A stretch of DNA of 64,000 nt from Bacteroidota bacterium (GTDB taxonomy: Bacteria; Bacteroidota; Bacteroidia; Chitinophagales; Chitinophagaceae), in NCBI GenBank assembly GCA_003175935.1, contig PSRI01000128.1:1-64000 (forward strand). Reading direction: 5' to 3'. Under the pieces are notes generated by a model that saw nothing but the letters and a program-made list of their open reading frames with translations, made no database searches and was not told the DNA's origin. The position numbers were made by a program, and so were the translations under genes. Positions within the stretch are counted from its first letter, which is position 1. Every line of letters begins with the position of its first letter. This document shows, in pieces, positions 26,616 to 36,339 of the stretch.

Positions 26616-27752
26616 ATGAGCGTTCTGGTTGCAATCTATAATCCTGCAGAGTTTTATCCTCCAACCATAAATGCCGTGGAATCACTTGCAAGGAATTATG
26701 AAAAAGTAACGCTTATTACTCATGATGTTGAAGGACTCGACCCCTGGGAATTTCCAAAAAATGTAAGGGTTGAATATGTAGACAAATGGAACCCGGGAGA
26801 TGGATCGCAAAATTTTATAAGGCATATCCAGCGCTTTCTTAAATTTTCGAAACAGATAAAGAAAGCACTTGTGTCGGAAAAGTTCAAAATAGTTTTGCTC
26901 TATGAACCCCATGCAGTTCTATCTTACAAAATGTCGGGGTTGCATCAACAAAAAAAGCCTGATATACTTTGGTATCACAGTCATGATATTTATGTTCCTG
27001 AAGGTCAAAGAACATTTTCAGTGGGATGGTGGGCAGGAAGGGCCGAACAAAAAATCTTTAAAGAACTGGATATTTTCACCCTGCCTGCAGAAGAAAGAAA
27101 AGAATTTTTTCCATTACAAAATTTAAAGGGAAAATATTTCTTTCTTCCTAATTATCCTTCTAAATATTTCTACAAAAAATTTTACGGGCCCCGTCAACCA
27201 GGTAATGAATTTAGAATTATCTACCAGGGTAGAATCGCGCCTGGACATGGCCTGGAAGAAATTATTTCACTGCTCCGTGAAACTCCTTCGGGAAAGAAAT
27301 TGTCACTGCATCTAAAAGGACTTGTTGATGAGGAATACAAATCTTCATTGATAAGAATTGCGGGAGAAAACAATTGTCTGGATGATTTGCATTTTTACGC
27401 AATCACTTCTTACAAGGAAGTCCCCGCTTTAGGATCCACCTGCCATATTGGAATTGCGATCCACACCAGGATGGACATCATGAATAAGACTTTGGGCACT
27501 TCATCGAATAAAATTTATGAATATGCAGCCCTCGGATTACCTGTTCTATTGTTTGACAATCCACATTTTCGCAAGCATCTTGAAAAATATAGTTGGACCG
27601 CTTTTACAGATTGCAGTCGTGATTCGCTGCTTGCCTGTATAAATCGAATCATTTCAAACTATAATAAATATTCAGAGGATGCACATCGGGATTTCGAACA
27701 AGATCTCAATTTTGAAAATAATTTTTCAAAGGTTTTAGCACAGATTCCTTAA
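26616..27752 (+). CDS. Glycosyltransferase, GT4-like
   Basis: The 378-residue GT-B enzyme starts MSVLVAIYNPAEFYPPTIN and has ILWYHSHDIYVPEG in the N-domain. In the C-domain, RIIYQGRIAPGHGLEEII and the SSNKIYEYAALGLPVLLFD block are the donor-binding motif of GT4 transferases. It is one of eight transferases in the operon, consistent with a long repeat unit. Specificity is unknown. Confidence 0.83.
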   Translation: MSVLVAIYNPAEFYPPTINAVESLARNYEKVTLITHDVEGLDPWEFPKNVRVEYVDKWNPGDGSQNFIRHIQRFLKFSKQIKKALVSEKFKIVLLYEPHAVLSYKMSGLHQQKKPDILWYHSHDIYVPEGQRTFSVGWWAGRAEQKIFKELDIFTLPAEERKEFFPLQNLKGKYFFLPNYPSKYFYKKFYGPRQPGNEFRIIYQGRIAPGHGLEEIISLLRETPSGKKLSLHLKGLVDEEYKSSLIRIAGENNCLDDLHFYAITSYKEVPALGSTCHIGIAIHTRMDIMNKTLGTSSNKIYEYAALGLPVLLFDNPHFRKHLEKYSWTAFTDCSRDSLLACINRIISNYNKYSEDAHRDFEQDLNFENNFSKVLAQIP

Positions 27753-27840
27753 TCTGATTTGATAATTTAAATTCAGGTATAATAAAAGGCGAAAGGACCG
27801 TCATACACTTCGGAAATCATTCAAAAAGACAGTAACCAGT

Positions 27841-28953
27841 ATGAGCCAAACATTTATTCCCATATCAAAACCCTGGATAACTGAAAAGGAAGTTGAATTT
27901 GTCACTGATGCCGTTCGTTCCACCTGGGTTTCGTCACTCGGTAAATACATTGATAAATTCGAAGAGGACTTCGCAAAATTTTGCGATACTAAGTATGGAG
28001 TGGCATTAATGAATGGGACGATTGCACTCCAATTGGCACTTGAAGCTTGTGGTATTGGCGATGGCGATGAAGTAATTGTTCCTGACCTTTCATTTATAGC
28101 AACTGCAAATGCTGTGTTGAATATTGGGGCAGTGCCGGTTTTTGTAGATGTGGAACCTATTACTTATTGCATTGATCCTTCAAAAATTGAGGAAGCAATT
28201 ACTTCAAAAACAAAAGCAATCATTCCTGTTCATTTATATGGACACCCATCTGAAATGATTAGCGTCAATGCTATTGCTAAAAAATATAATCTTAAAGTTG
28301 TTGAAGATGCTGCAGAGGCACATGGTGCAACGATTAATGGGAAAAAAGTAGGAAGCTTTGGTGATTGCGCAATTTTTAGTTTCTACGGCAACAAAAATCT
28401 AACAACGGGCGAAGGTGGAATGGTGGTAACTAATAATAAAGAAATTTATGACCGCTGTCGGTTTCTTCGTGACCATGCCATGAGCAAAGAAAAAAGATAC
28501 TGGCATCCTGAAAAAGGGTATAACTATAGAATGACCAATTTACAGGCGGCCCTGGGTTGTGCGCAAATGTCACGCATCAGTGAAATCATGGCAAACAGAA
28601 TTTCACTTTTTGAAAAGTATAAAAAGGCTTTAGGCGGATGCGAATCCATAGTTTTGAACCAAACACTTCCATGGGCAACTAATTCATACTGGCTCATTAT
28701 CGCCAGGTTCAAAGACATATCGGAATCACAAAGAGACAAACTCATGGTTTCTCTCAAAGAAAAAGGAATAGATTCGAGACCTTTTTTCTATCCAATGTCA
28801 GATATGCCTTATTTCAAACAAAAACCCAACACTCCGGTTACGCATAAGGTTTATAAAGAAGGGATCAACCTGCCAACTTCATTTGATCTCACTGAAGAGC
28901 AGGTTAATTTTATTTGTGATTCGATAAAAGCAATCGTAAAAGATCTGAAATGA
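27841..28953 (+). CDS. DegT/DnrJ/EryC1/StrS aminotransferase (perosamine-synthase-like)
   Basis: The 370-residue PLP enzyme has VPDLSFIATANAV, PVHLYGHPSEM, VEDAAEAHGA and the PLP lysine region FSFYGNKNLTTGEGGM. The YWHPEKGYNYRMTNLQAALG block and the TWVSSLGKYIDKFE start are closest, from memory, to GDP-perosamine synthases. That fits the gmd gene in the same operon, which makes the needed GDP-4-keto-6-deoxymannose. The other possibility is the 3-aminotransferase step (WbpE) of the ManNAc3NAcA pathway, which otherwise has no gene here; true WbpE proteins look different. It overlaps an acyltransferase gene by 4 bp. Confidence 0.8.
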   Translation: MSQTFIPISKPWITEKEVEFVTDAVRSTWVSSLGKYIDKFEEDFAKFCDTKYGVALMNGTIALQLALEACGIGDGDEVIVPDLSFIATANAVLNIGAVPVFVDVEPITYCIDPSKIEEAITSKTKAIIPVHLYGHPSEMISVNAIAKKYNLKVVEDAAEAHGATINGKKVGSFGDCAIFSFYGNKNLTTGEGGMVVTNNKEIYDRCRFLRDHAMSKEKRYWHPEKGYNYRMTNLQAALGCAQMSRISEIMANRISLFEKYKKALGGCESIVLNQTLPWATNSYWLIIARFKDISESQRDKLMVSLKEKGIDSRPFFYPMSDMPYFKQKPNTPVTHKVYKEGINLPTSFDLTEEQVNFICDSIKAIVKDLK

Positions 28954-29588
28954 TCAAAACTATAATTCTAAGTTTCTTTGAAGACTGTATAAGGAATTGT
29001 AGCGGACCGATAGGAAGAAAATTCAGACAATGGTATTATCGTGGAAGACTTGGATCCTGTGGCAGGAATGTAAAGATTGATACCGGAGTATATTTTGAAA
29101 ACCCCAAAGAAATAAGTTTGGGAGATAATGTTTGGATTGATAAGAATTGTATTCTGATTGCTGGCACTTTAAATAAGAAGAATACCAGATTCGTGAATCA
29201 GGCAAATTCAAATGGTTCTCTGGGAAAAATTAAAATTGGATCGAATTCTCATATTGGAATCGGAACAGTTATGCAGGGCCATGGGGGAATCACTACCGGA
29301 GAATTTTTCACCACCTCTGCTTATTGCAGAATCTATTCTTTTTCTAACGACTATAAGCAAATCCATCATGGAACTCAGGATAGCTCCGAGTTTGGTGAAT
29401 CACATTATGTTGTGGGGCCCGTTGAAATCGGAAAGAATGTGTGGCTGGGTTTAAATGTTTCTGTAATCAGTTGTAATCTTGGAAATGATAGTTTTATTCT
29501 TCCTCACTCAGTAGTATACCATTCCATTGATGCAAATTCCGTTGCCGGTGGTAATCCCGCTTCAAAACAAAAATCCCGTTTTGAATAG
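28950..29588 (+). CDS. LbH-type acyltransferase next to the aminotransferase
   Basis: The 212-residue hexapeptide-repeat protein has ISLGDNVWIDKNCILIAG, IKIGSNSHIGIGTVMQG and VEIGKNVWLGLNVSVIS, plus a GGNPASKQK end. The ATGA overlap with the aminotransferase suggests they act on the same sugar, for example N-acylation of perosamine made by that enzyme. This pairing is inferred from position. O-acetylation of the polymer is the alternative. Confidence 0.75.
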   Translation: MIKTIILSFFEDCIRNCSGPIGRKFRQWYYRGRLGSCGRNVKIDTGVYFENPKEISLGDNVWIDKNCILIAGTLNKKNTRFVNQANSNGSLGKIKIGSNSHIGIGTVMQGHGGITTGEFFTTSAYCRIYSFSNDYKQIHHGTQDSSEFGESHYVVGPVEIGKNVWLGLNVSVISCNLGNDSFILPHSVVYHSIDANSVAGGNPASKQKSRFE

Positions 29589-29593
29589 CTTCT

Positions 29594-30739
29594 ATGAAAA
29601 TCCTGTATATAACTCCCGGTTGTTTCGATAAAGGAGGGATTAGCCGATATAATCGCTACCAGATCCAGGCCCTAAGAGAATTGTTTGGTGAAGAAAACAT
29701 CAAAGTAATTTCCTTGCTTGGTCCGGATGCTAACTCCTTCGAAGACCAGTTTGATACATACTGGCATGGAAATGGAACAAGTAAAAAAGATAAGATTTCC
29801 ATGGTATGGCAGGCATTTAAATTGGCCCTAAAGTGGAAACCCGGCATAATTTTCCTTGGTCATGTGAATTTGAGCGGAATGGGATGGCTAATATCAAAAA
29901 TATCCGGGAGCAAAACCATACTAAACGTTTATGGCCTGGAAATCTGGAGCAAAATGAGCGCAGACGCCTCAATGGGTTTGAAAAATGTTGGGTTAATTAT
30001 TTCAGATTGTAGAAATACTGCGGATTACCTGGTAAAAAATAATCTTCGCAAAGAAAATAGCATCACTGTTGTTTGGGATTGCATTGATACTAACAAATTC
30101 AAACCGGGGACAAATTTTCAATCAGACTTCCTGCTAAAATATAATATTCCTGATCCCTCGAAGCACTTTATCATACTTACCCTTGGAAGATTATCAAAAC
30201 CAGATGCTTTTTACAAGGGATACGATAGGCTAATAAAAGTTTTTTCAAAGCTTTCTCCAAATTATCCAAATGCCAGACTCGTAATTGCAGGAAGAGGAAA
30301 TTATAAAGAAGATCTTTTAAAATTAATTGCAGAGTTGAGACTGGAAGACAAGGTTTCCTTCACAAATTCTATTGATGAGGCAGATTTAGCCACAGTGTAC
30401 CAAACATGTAGTATTTTTAGCCTGATTACAGAAGCAGGAAAGGATAAAGGAGAGGGAATTCCATTGACGCCTTTGGAGGCAATGGCTTGTGGCAAACCAA
30501 TCCTGGTAGGAAATCAGGATGGATCCAGGGAAGCAATCTTTGAAGAACAAAATGGTTATTCAATGGACCCCGGTAATTTGGAATTACATCAGAAAATAAT
30601 TGAGAGCTATATAAACGATCAGGAACTGCTCCGGCAACACTCAGCCAACGCCCTTTCTATTGCGAAAGAATATTTTTCCTATCCCATTTTTAAATCCAAA
30701 CATGAAATTTTCTTTAAATCCCTCGAGAATCTGTCATGA
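29594..30739 (+). CDS. Glycosyltransferase, GT4-like
   Basis: The 381-residue enzyme is a clear GT4 member: the glycine-rich ITPGCFDKGGISRYN start, LIISDCRNTADYLV, ILTLGRLSKPDAFYKGYDRLI, LVIAGRGNYKEDLL, and the E-x7-E donor region with GEGIPLTPLEAMACGKPILVGN. It works in the cytoplasm on the lipid-linked oligosaccharide. Its stop overlaps the Wzy-like start by 4 bp. Confidence 0.9.
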   Translation: MKILYITPGCFDKGGISRYNRYQIQALRELFGEENIKVISLLGPDANSFEDQFDTYWHGNGTSKKDKISMVWQAFKLALKWKPGIIFLGHVNLSGMGWLISKISGSKTILNVYGLEIWSKMSADASMGLKNVGLIISDCRNTADYLVKNNLRKENSITVVWDCIDTNKFKPGTNFQSDFLLKYNIPDPSKHFIILTLGRLSKPDAFYKGYDRLIKVFSKLSPNYPNARLVIAGRGNYKEDLLKLIAELRLEDKVSFTNSIDEADLATVYQTCSIFSLITEAGKDKGEGIPLTPLEAMACGKPILVGNQDGSREAIFEEQNGYSMDPGNLELHQKIIESYINDQELLRQHSANALSIAKEYFSYPIFKSKHEIFFKSLENLS

Positions 30740-32136
30740 TCGCCGCGCAATTTGATCTGAAAAGGGAATATCAAAACGTCAGGAATAAGTATGTTCTTAC
30801 TTTTCTCCTGTTTGTATTTGCTATTATAAGTACAAACGGCGGCAGCTTTAATATTAAAGTGAGCTATTGCATCACGTTTTATTTTTTCCTTTCGTTGATG
30901 TATTCTCTCGGTAAGAAAATTCCGCTAAAAGAAATCACGCTATTTGTTTCCAGTCTGCAGTTATTGCTCGCTCCAACTCTCGACTATGAATATCTTGGTA
31001 AATACACCAGCTTCCACATGCAGATCGAAGAGAGTAATTATTTCGCATATATTCTTCCTGCATTTATTGCATTTTGGATAGGAATGGTAATTCCCATGGG
31101 AAAAAGAAAGTATACCGAAAAGCAACTAATCGAATATCTAAAAGCAAACCCCTCTTCAAATAAACATCTTGGAGTCATATTCATTCTTCTGGGAATTATC
31201 TTCACGTTCGTGAGTGTTTACATCGAAACACAATCGCTCGCATTTATTTTTACTTTGATGTCGCTCCTGAAATATGTGGGGATTTTATATTTATGGTTTT
31301 CCGATTCCAAATACAAAAAATTCTTTTTCTGGCTGGTGTTCTTACTGGTTTTTTATCAAACACTCAATGAAGCCATATTCATTAATTTTATTGTAATCAG
31401 CTTCCTGTTTTTCTGTTATTACTGTTTGCTTCGACACGTAAACGTGGCGAAAGCAATCATCATCACAGTATTGGCCGCTGCACTACTTTTCTTCCTGCAG
31501 GGTGTTAAAAAAGATTATAGAAAAGCAGTCTGGTTCAACCAAATCGACCAGAATAAATTTTTGTTCCTTGTAAACCTGATTAGTGATAAGGCAACCACAC
31601 TTACCGATAAACAATTCTTAACAACAGCTGCCGAAGTAAACCAACGGCTTAATCAGGGTTGGGTGATCAGCAGAATTATGATTACTATTCCCCAAAAAAG
31701 ACCCTATTTGGGTGGCGATATTTTTTATGATGAAGTACTGGGAATTATTTTCCCGCGTTTGTTTTTTACAGATAAGGCAGTTGTACAGAGCTCTGAAAAA
31801 TTTGAAAAATTTGCAGGATATAAACTTAAAAAATACACAATCGCGGTTGGGATTCCGGGAGATGGTTATGGTAACTTTGGTCCGGTATATGGAGTGATTT
31901 TTTGTTTTTGCGTAGCACTTTTTTTCAATTTCGCTCTAAGTCTTTTTTATCGGGGTTGTGATCGATATCCCATTCTTATTTTATGGTCACCTGTCATATT
32001 TTTCTATCTCATGCGCGCGGGAGACGACTTTTATATTATTGCCAACTGGATTGTGAAATCATCCATTTTCGTTGTGGTGTTCTTCTTCCTTAACAGAAAA
32101 AACAACAAGAAAATCGAACCCAATAGTATTTCCTAA
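30736..32136 (+). CDS. Polysaccharide polymerase candidate, Wzy-like membrane protein
   Basis: The 466-residue protein has about ten to twelve predicted membrane segments and a larger hydrophilic loop around residues 255-375 (DYRKAVWFNQIDQN to IPGDGYGNFGP). Wzy polymerases lack strong sequence motifs and are recognised by this topology and by position. It is the only large multi-span protein of the locus apart from Wzx, which makes it the best candidate for linking repeat units in the periplasm. An O-antigen ligase role cannot be ruled out. Confidence 0.7.
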   Translation: MIAAQFDLKREYQNVRNKYVLTFLLFVFAIISTNGGSFNIKVSYCITFYFFLSLMYSLGKKIPLKEITLFVSSLQLLLAPTLDYEYLGKYTSFHMQIEESNYFAYILPAFIAFWIGMVIPMGKRKYTEKQLIEYLKANPSSNKHLGVIFILLGIIFTFVSVYIETQSLAFIFTLMSLLKYVGILYLWFSDSKYKKFFFWLVFLLVFYQTLNEAIFINFIVISFLFFCYYCLLRHVNVAKAIIITVLAAALLFFLQGVKKDYRKAVWFNQIDQNKFLFLVNLISDKATTLTDKQFLTTAAEVNQRLNQGWVISRIMITIPQKRPYLGGDIFYDEVLGIIFPRLFFTDKAVVQSSEKFEKFAGYKLKKYTIAVGIPGDGYGNFGPVYGVIFCFCVALFFNFALSLFYRGCDRYPILILWSPVIFFYLMRAGDDFYIIANWIVKSSIFVVVFFFLNRKNNKKIEPNSIS

Positions 32137-33989
32137 TGTGTGGAATTGGCGGCATATTAAAACTGGATCGTAGTTCTGTACAGCTGGAATTGTTGCAGAA
32201 AATGGGTGGGGCCATGAGTCATCGAGGTCCGGATGCAGAAGGAATTTTTTGCGAGGGTCCGATTGGTTTTGTGCATCGCAGATTGTCCATTATTGATTTA
32301 TCTGATTCAGCAAACCAACCCTTCGTTGATCATAGTGGCAATTTTGTTTTGATTTTTAATGGAGAACTGTACAACTACCAGGAAGTCAAAACTAAATTAG
32401 CTGACTATCCATTTAGAACCAGTTCAGATACGGAAGTGTTGCTTGCCGCTTTTCAAAAATGGGGAATGAGTTGTTTGAATTTGTTTGCAGGAATGTTTGC
32501 TTTCGCAATTTGGGATAAAAAAAATGAAAGGCTTACAGTTGCTCGCGACAGAATGGGTGTAAAACCCATGTATTTCTACAGGGATTTTGATGTATTTGCT
32601 TTTGCATCCGAACAACGTGCACTCTTAGCCTCGGGATTTGTAAAGAAGGAAATAAACCTGGATGCAGTTCGCGATTTATTAATGTACCAATCTGTTTCCC
32701 ACCCGCATTCAATGATAAAGAATGTTGAACAACTGGAAGCAGGCTATTACATGACCATCGAAAATGGCAACATTTCTAAGTTTAAATATTGGGACATCAC
32801 TGATAAATCAAATGCGAACGGTGTTTCAGCAGAAGAAATTTATAAGGATACCAGGTCTCTTCTACGAACCTCTGTTTCCAGGCGAATGGTGAGTGATGTA
32901 CCCGTAGGATTTTTTCTTTCAGGTGGAATAGATTCAAGTGTAATTGTTGGTTTGGCGGCAGAAGTAAGCGCATCGGCTCCAAACACTTTCACTATTGGAT
33001 TTGATGAGCAGGAATTTGATGAAACCAAATACGCCGAATTAGTTGCAAAAAAATTCAGGACCAACCATACTAATATCAGGCTGAGATCTTCAATTTTTTT
33101 GGATGAATTACAAACTGCACTCGATTCAATGGACTCTCCATCAGGCGATGGAATTAATACATACGTTGTTTCAAAAGAAATTGCAAAGCAGGGCATAAAA
33201 GTGGCTCTGTCTGGTGTAGGCGGCGATGAATTGTTTTCAGGATATCCTTTCTTCAAACAATATCTTAAATACAAATCCTTTGATAAAGTTTGGAATGCAA
33301 CCGGCATCCTAAGAAAAGCAGCCGCAGGAATTATTTCTGGTACGCCTAAGCGAAACAAGGTAAAGCAATTGCTATTGGGACCTGATTGTGATATTTCTTC
33401 TTTTTATCCTGTAATCAGGCAGGTAGTAAACCCTGTAGATGTAAAAGATATTCTTAAATCGACTAACGGCCATAGTAATACGCCGATCATTGAATTGCAG
33501 CTAGATGAAATGAAGGTGAAGATTAATGAATTCCCTTTGCTTAGCCAGGTTTCCATCTCAGAGTTTATGGGTTATACTCAAAATACACTTCTCAAGGATA
33601 TGGATCAAATGAGCATGGCTGTTTCTCTGGAACTTCGTGAGCCATTCTTTGATCATGAATTGGTGAGCTATGTTTTGAATGTGCCCGATTCCGTTAAATT
33701 CCCTGAATACCCAAAGAAACTACTCATTGAATCTGTAGGTGATTTAATCCCTGATGAAGTCATTCATAGAAAAAAACAGGGCTTTCTTTTCCCCTGGTCC
33801 ATATGGATGAAAAATGAATTGTCGGATTTTTGCTATCAAAATATTAAAAACCTCGGGCAAAGACCATTTATCAATCAAAAGATTCTATTCGATAAATGGA
33901 ACGAATTCAAAAAAGGAAATCCTGCCGTTAACTGGATGGAGTTGTGGCTGCTCGTGGTACTTGAATACTGGTTGAACAAAAATTTATAA
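32136..33989 (+). CDS. asnB: Asparagine synthetase B-like glutamine amidotransferase
   Basis: The 617-residue protein has the N-terminal Ntn glutaminase domain with Cys2 (MCGIGGIL), MSHRGPDAEG and FNGELYNY, followed by the synthetase domain with PP-loop FLSGGIDSS (S262-S268). Length is normal. Inside a polysaccharide operon, AsnB homologues such as WbpS are thought to amidate uronic acid carboxyls and not aspartate. The uronic acids expected here (GalA, ManNAc3NAmA) would be suitable targets. Start and previous stop share one base (TAATG). Confidence 0.88.
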   Translation: MCGIGGILKLDRSSVQLELLQKMGGAMSHRGPDAEGIFCEGPIGFVHRRLSIIDLSDSANQPFVDHSGNFVLIFNGELYNYQEVKTKLADYPFRTSSDTEVLLAAFQKWGMSCLNLFAGMFAFAIWDKKNERLTVARDRMGVKPMYFYRDFDVFAFASEQRALLASGFVKKEINLDAVRDLLMYQSVSHPHSMIKNVEQLEAGYYMTIENGNISKFKYWDITDKSNANGVSAEEIYKDTRSLLRTSVSRRMVSDVPVGFFLSGGIDSSVIVGLAAEVSASAPNTFTIGFDEQEFDETKYAELVAKKFRTNHTNIRLRSSIFLDELQTALDSMDSPSGDGINTYVVSKEIAKQGIKVALSGVGGDELFSGYPFFKQYLKYKSFDKVWNATGILRKAAAGIISGTPKRNKVKQLLLGPDCDISSFYPVIRQVVNPVDVKDILKSTNGHSNTPIIELQLDEMKVKINEFPLLSQVSISEFMGYTQNTLLKDMDQMSMAVSLELREPFFDHELVSYVLNVPDSVKFPEYPKKLLIESVGDLIPDEVIHRKKQGFLFPWSIWMKNELSDFCYQNIKNLGQRPFINQKILFDKWNEFKKGNPAVNWMELWLLVVLEYWLNKNL

Positions 33990-33996
33990 GGTATTG

Positions 33997-36306
33997 ATGC
34001 GGGTTTTTCTTTCCATAGTGTTTCTCTCATATCTCGTTCCCACATTCTCACAAAACCTCGAAGAATTTACGGGCCCATTTGCAAGCTGGTGCGACGTGAA
34101 AAAAAGATGTGGGGCCTACGGAGACGGTGCTCACGATGACACTAAAGCCATCCAAAAGGCAATTGACGGACTTGCTAATTATCATTTAAATGTCAACACT
34201 GAGGGCAACGCCTACACTGTAGTTTATCTTCCCAAAGGAACTTACAAAATTTCAGAAACACTTTATTTAGCCGGGCAAATCGGAGTTTCTATTATTGGAG
34301 AGGATCCGGCAAATACAAAAATTATCTGGGCAGGTCGGGATAAGGATACCATGCTTTGGATCAATGGATCGGCTTATTTTTCTATAGGCCGACTTACATG
34401 GAACGCGGGTGAAAAGAAAAATATCGAGGCAATAGGAATACATTGGAAAAACAGGTGGAACACTGAAAAGAGCAGAAGCTATGCGAGTGAGAATATGGAA
34501 ATCGTGGATAATATATTTGAACCCGGACTATACGTAGGAATTGGTGGAGGTTCTTATTACAATGAAGGATTTACAGGATCTAACGATTCTGAAATTGCAA
34601 TTCGAAGATGTATTTTCAATAAGATGGTGAATGCCGGGATTGATATTAAAGGTTTCAATGCGCTCGATTACTGGGTATGGGATTGCAAATTTTACTCCTG
34701 TTATAAGGCCGTGAGCTGCTGGCATGGCAATTATCATATTTTCAATTCTAATTTTGAAAAATCAGGAAGAGCAGATGTTTTCAATTTCGGGGGATATTAT
34801 ACATCGGTGCGATATTGCGTTTCTAATAACTCCATGGCATTTTCTGTAGACTCAGGTGCAAGCTGCAATCCTTTCAAACGAGTTTTCGAAAGCAATGAAA
34901 TAAATGCATACACGGAAGTTCCGATTCATTATTCACACCTCGGAAGAATCACACTCATGGGAAATAAATTCAATTCCATGGGGAAGAAATTAAAATCGAA
35001 AAATGTAGTGGAATATTCCAGCTGGTGCCCTGGAATGTATGAAATGCTTTCGCTTGATAATGATTTTGGATCAGATAGCGCAGTTCTTATGATGAATGCG
35101 AACAAGAAAATGTTTACTTACAATGACAAATTCAAATACGTTGCCGGAATTAAAGCATCAAAGGCTTTTGCATTAACATCAGCTCCTAAAACTGATCGAA
35201 AAATATTTGAAGTGCCGACAAATGCTAATGCAACTCAAATTCAGGAACTTATTAATAAAGCCGGCGATTACAGGGGAAAAAGACCTGTAATTCATTTTCC
35301 CGCAGGCAAATATGTGATCGATCAAACATTGGAAATTCCTGCCAACTCGGATATTCAATTTGTAGGAGACGGACTTGCTCTCGCTTCAATGATTATCCCG
35401 GGTACCCCAAGGGTACAAAACCTTCATTCAGGAGCTATGTTTTACGTAAAGGGTCCATCTTATGTTTCATTTAAGAATCTTCAATTGAATTTAGACGGAC
35501 AAACCACTACGTTTACCCGTGGGGTATATTTTGAAAATATAGATCAAAAGGATTCACGCTTGTATATGGATCAAATCTCAACGTATACAGATTCAACACT
35601 ACTTGTAACCAATAATTCGGGCCTTTACGTCCAAAAAACAAATTCTTTTTTTAGTATCGGGAATTTTTTCCTCCACGATAAGCCTTATAAAACAACTGCC
35701 AGGCCTAAGGCTTATTTTTTTGGCGGGCAATTTGTAAATCTAACTGTAAATGATCCTTATATTTTTGTTGCCAAAGACTGCTGGTGGGAAGGAGCTATGA
35801 GAAGGCCTTTAAATTTAAGTGGTAGTGGCGATATTTCCATTGACGGTGCATTGTTATCGCCGCAGAGCGTAGATACAACCCCGACAATTATAGTGAACAA
35901 ATTTGACGGTAAAATAAGCATCTCAAATATGTATCTCTTCGGAGGTTTGTATGTGACACCCAATAATCCTGATTTAAACTTACTGATTTGGAACATTCAT
36001 GTGCATCACAAAAAAGTTCCACTGGATTTTGTGAATAATTCAGCAACCTATAAGGGCGCATATATTGGACTTACCCAGCAATGTTTTGATAATACCGATC
36101 CTTATTGCAAAAACATGAATTCAATTGCAGATAAATGGGTCAATCAAAAAGATGATGCAAAATTTTTGAAGGATATGACAACAACGGGTCACGCTGCAAA
36201 GTTTGAACCTTATAATGCAAAGCCCGCGGGTATCAGCAATATTTATTTTTCACGTGTGAGTTTTGGCCGTATCCCGGTCTCCATAGAAGTAAAAGGAACT
36301 TATTAG
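33997..36306 (+). CDS. Secreted double beta-helix protein (pectate-lyase-3-like)
   Basis: The 769-residue protein has a signal peptide (MRVFLSIVFLSYLVPTFSQ) and two right-handed beta-helix regions. The first opens with KRCGAYGDGAHDDTKAI near residue 37, the second near residue 408 with a weaker IQELINKAGDYRGKR start and HFPAGKYVIDQTLEIP. Both carry the PAGKY/PKGTY and VGDG features of Pectate_lyase_3 proteins. It probably cuts, epimerises or binds the polymer in the periplasm or outside. No catalytic residues could be assigned. The ATG at 33997 is chosen over the adjacent TTG. Confidence 0.75.
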   Translation: MRVFLSIVFLSYLVPTFSQNLEEFTGPFASWCDVKKRCGAYGDGAHDDTKAIQKAIDGLANYHLNVNTEGNAYTVVYLPKGTYKISETLYLAGQIGVSIIGEDPANTKIIWAGRDKDTMLWINGSAYFSIGRLTWNAGEKKNIEAIGIHWKNRWNTEKSRSYASENMEIVDNIFEPGLYVGIGGGSYYNEGFTGSNDSEIAIRRCIFNKMVNAGIDIKGFNALDYWVWDCKFYSCYKAVSCWHGNYHIFNSNFEKSGRADVFNFGGYYTSVRYCVSNNSMAFSVDSGASCNPFKRVFESNEINAYTEVPIHYSHLGRITLMGNKFNSMGKKLKSKNVVEYSSWCPGMYEMLSLDNDFGSDSAVLMMNANKKMFTYNDKFKYVAGIKASKAFALTSAPKTDRKIFEVPTNANATQIQELINKAGDYRGKRPVIHFPAGKYVIDQTLEIPANSDIQFVGDGLALASMIIPGTPRVQNLHSGAMFYVKGPSYVSFKNLQLNLDGQTTTFTRGVYFENIDQKDSRLYMDQISTYTDSTLLVTNNSGLYVQKTNSFFSIGNFFLHDKPYKTTARPKAYFFGGQFVNLTVNDPYIFVAKDCWWEGAMRRPLNLSGSGDISIDGALLSPQSVDTTPTIIVNKFDGKISISNMYLFGGLYVTPNNPDLNLLIWNIHVHHKKVPLDFVNNSATYKGAYIGLTQQCFDNTDPYCKNMNSIADKWVNQKDDAKFLKDMTTTGHAAKFEPYNAKPAGISNIYFSRVSFGRIPVSIEVKGTY

Positions 36307-36339
36307 TTGAATATCCCGGCGTAAAAAGAGTACCGACTT

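Noticed and set aside
32136-33989. Housekeeping asparagine synthetase
   Set aside because: Not excluded biochemically, but its position deep in a translationally overlapping polysaccharide operon makes sugar amidation more likely.
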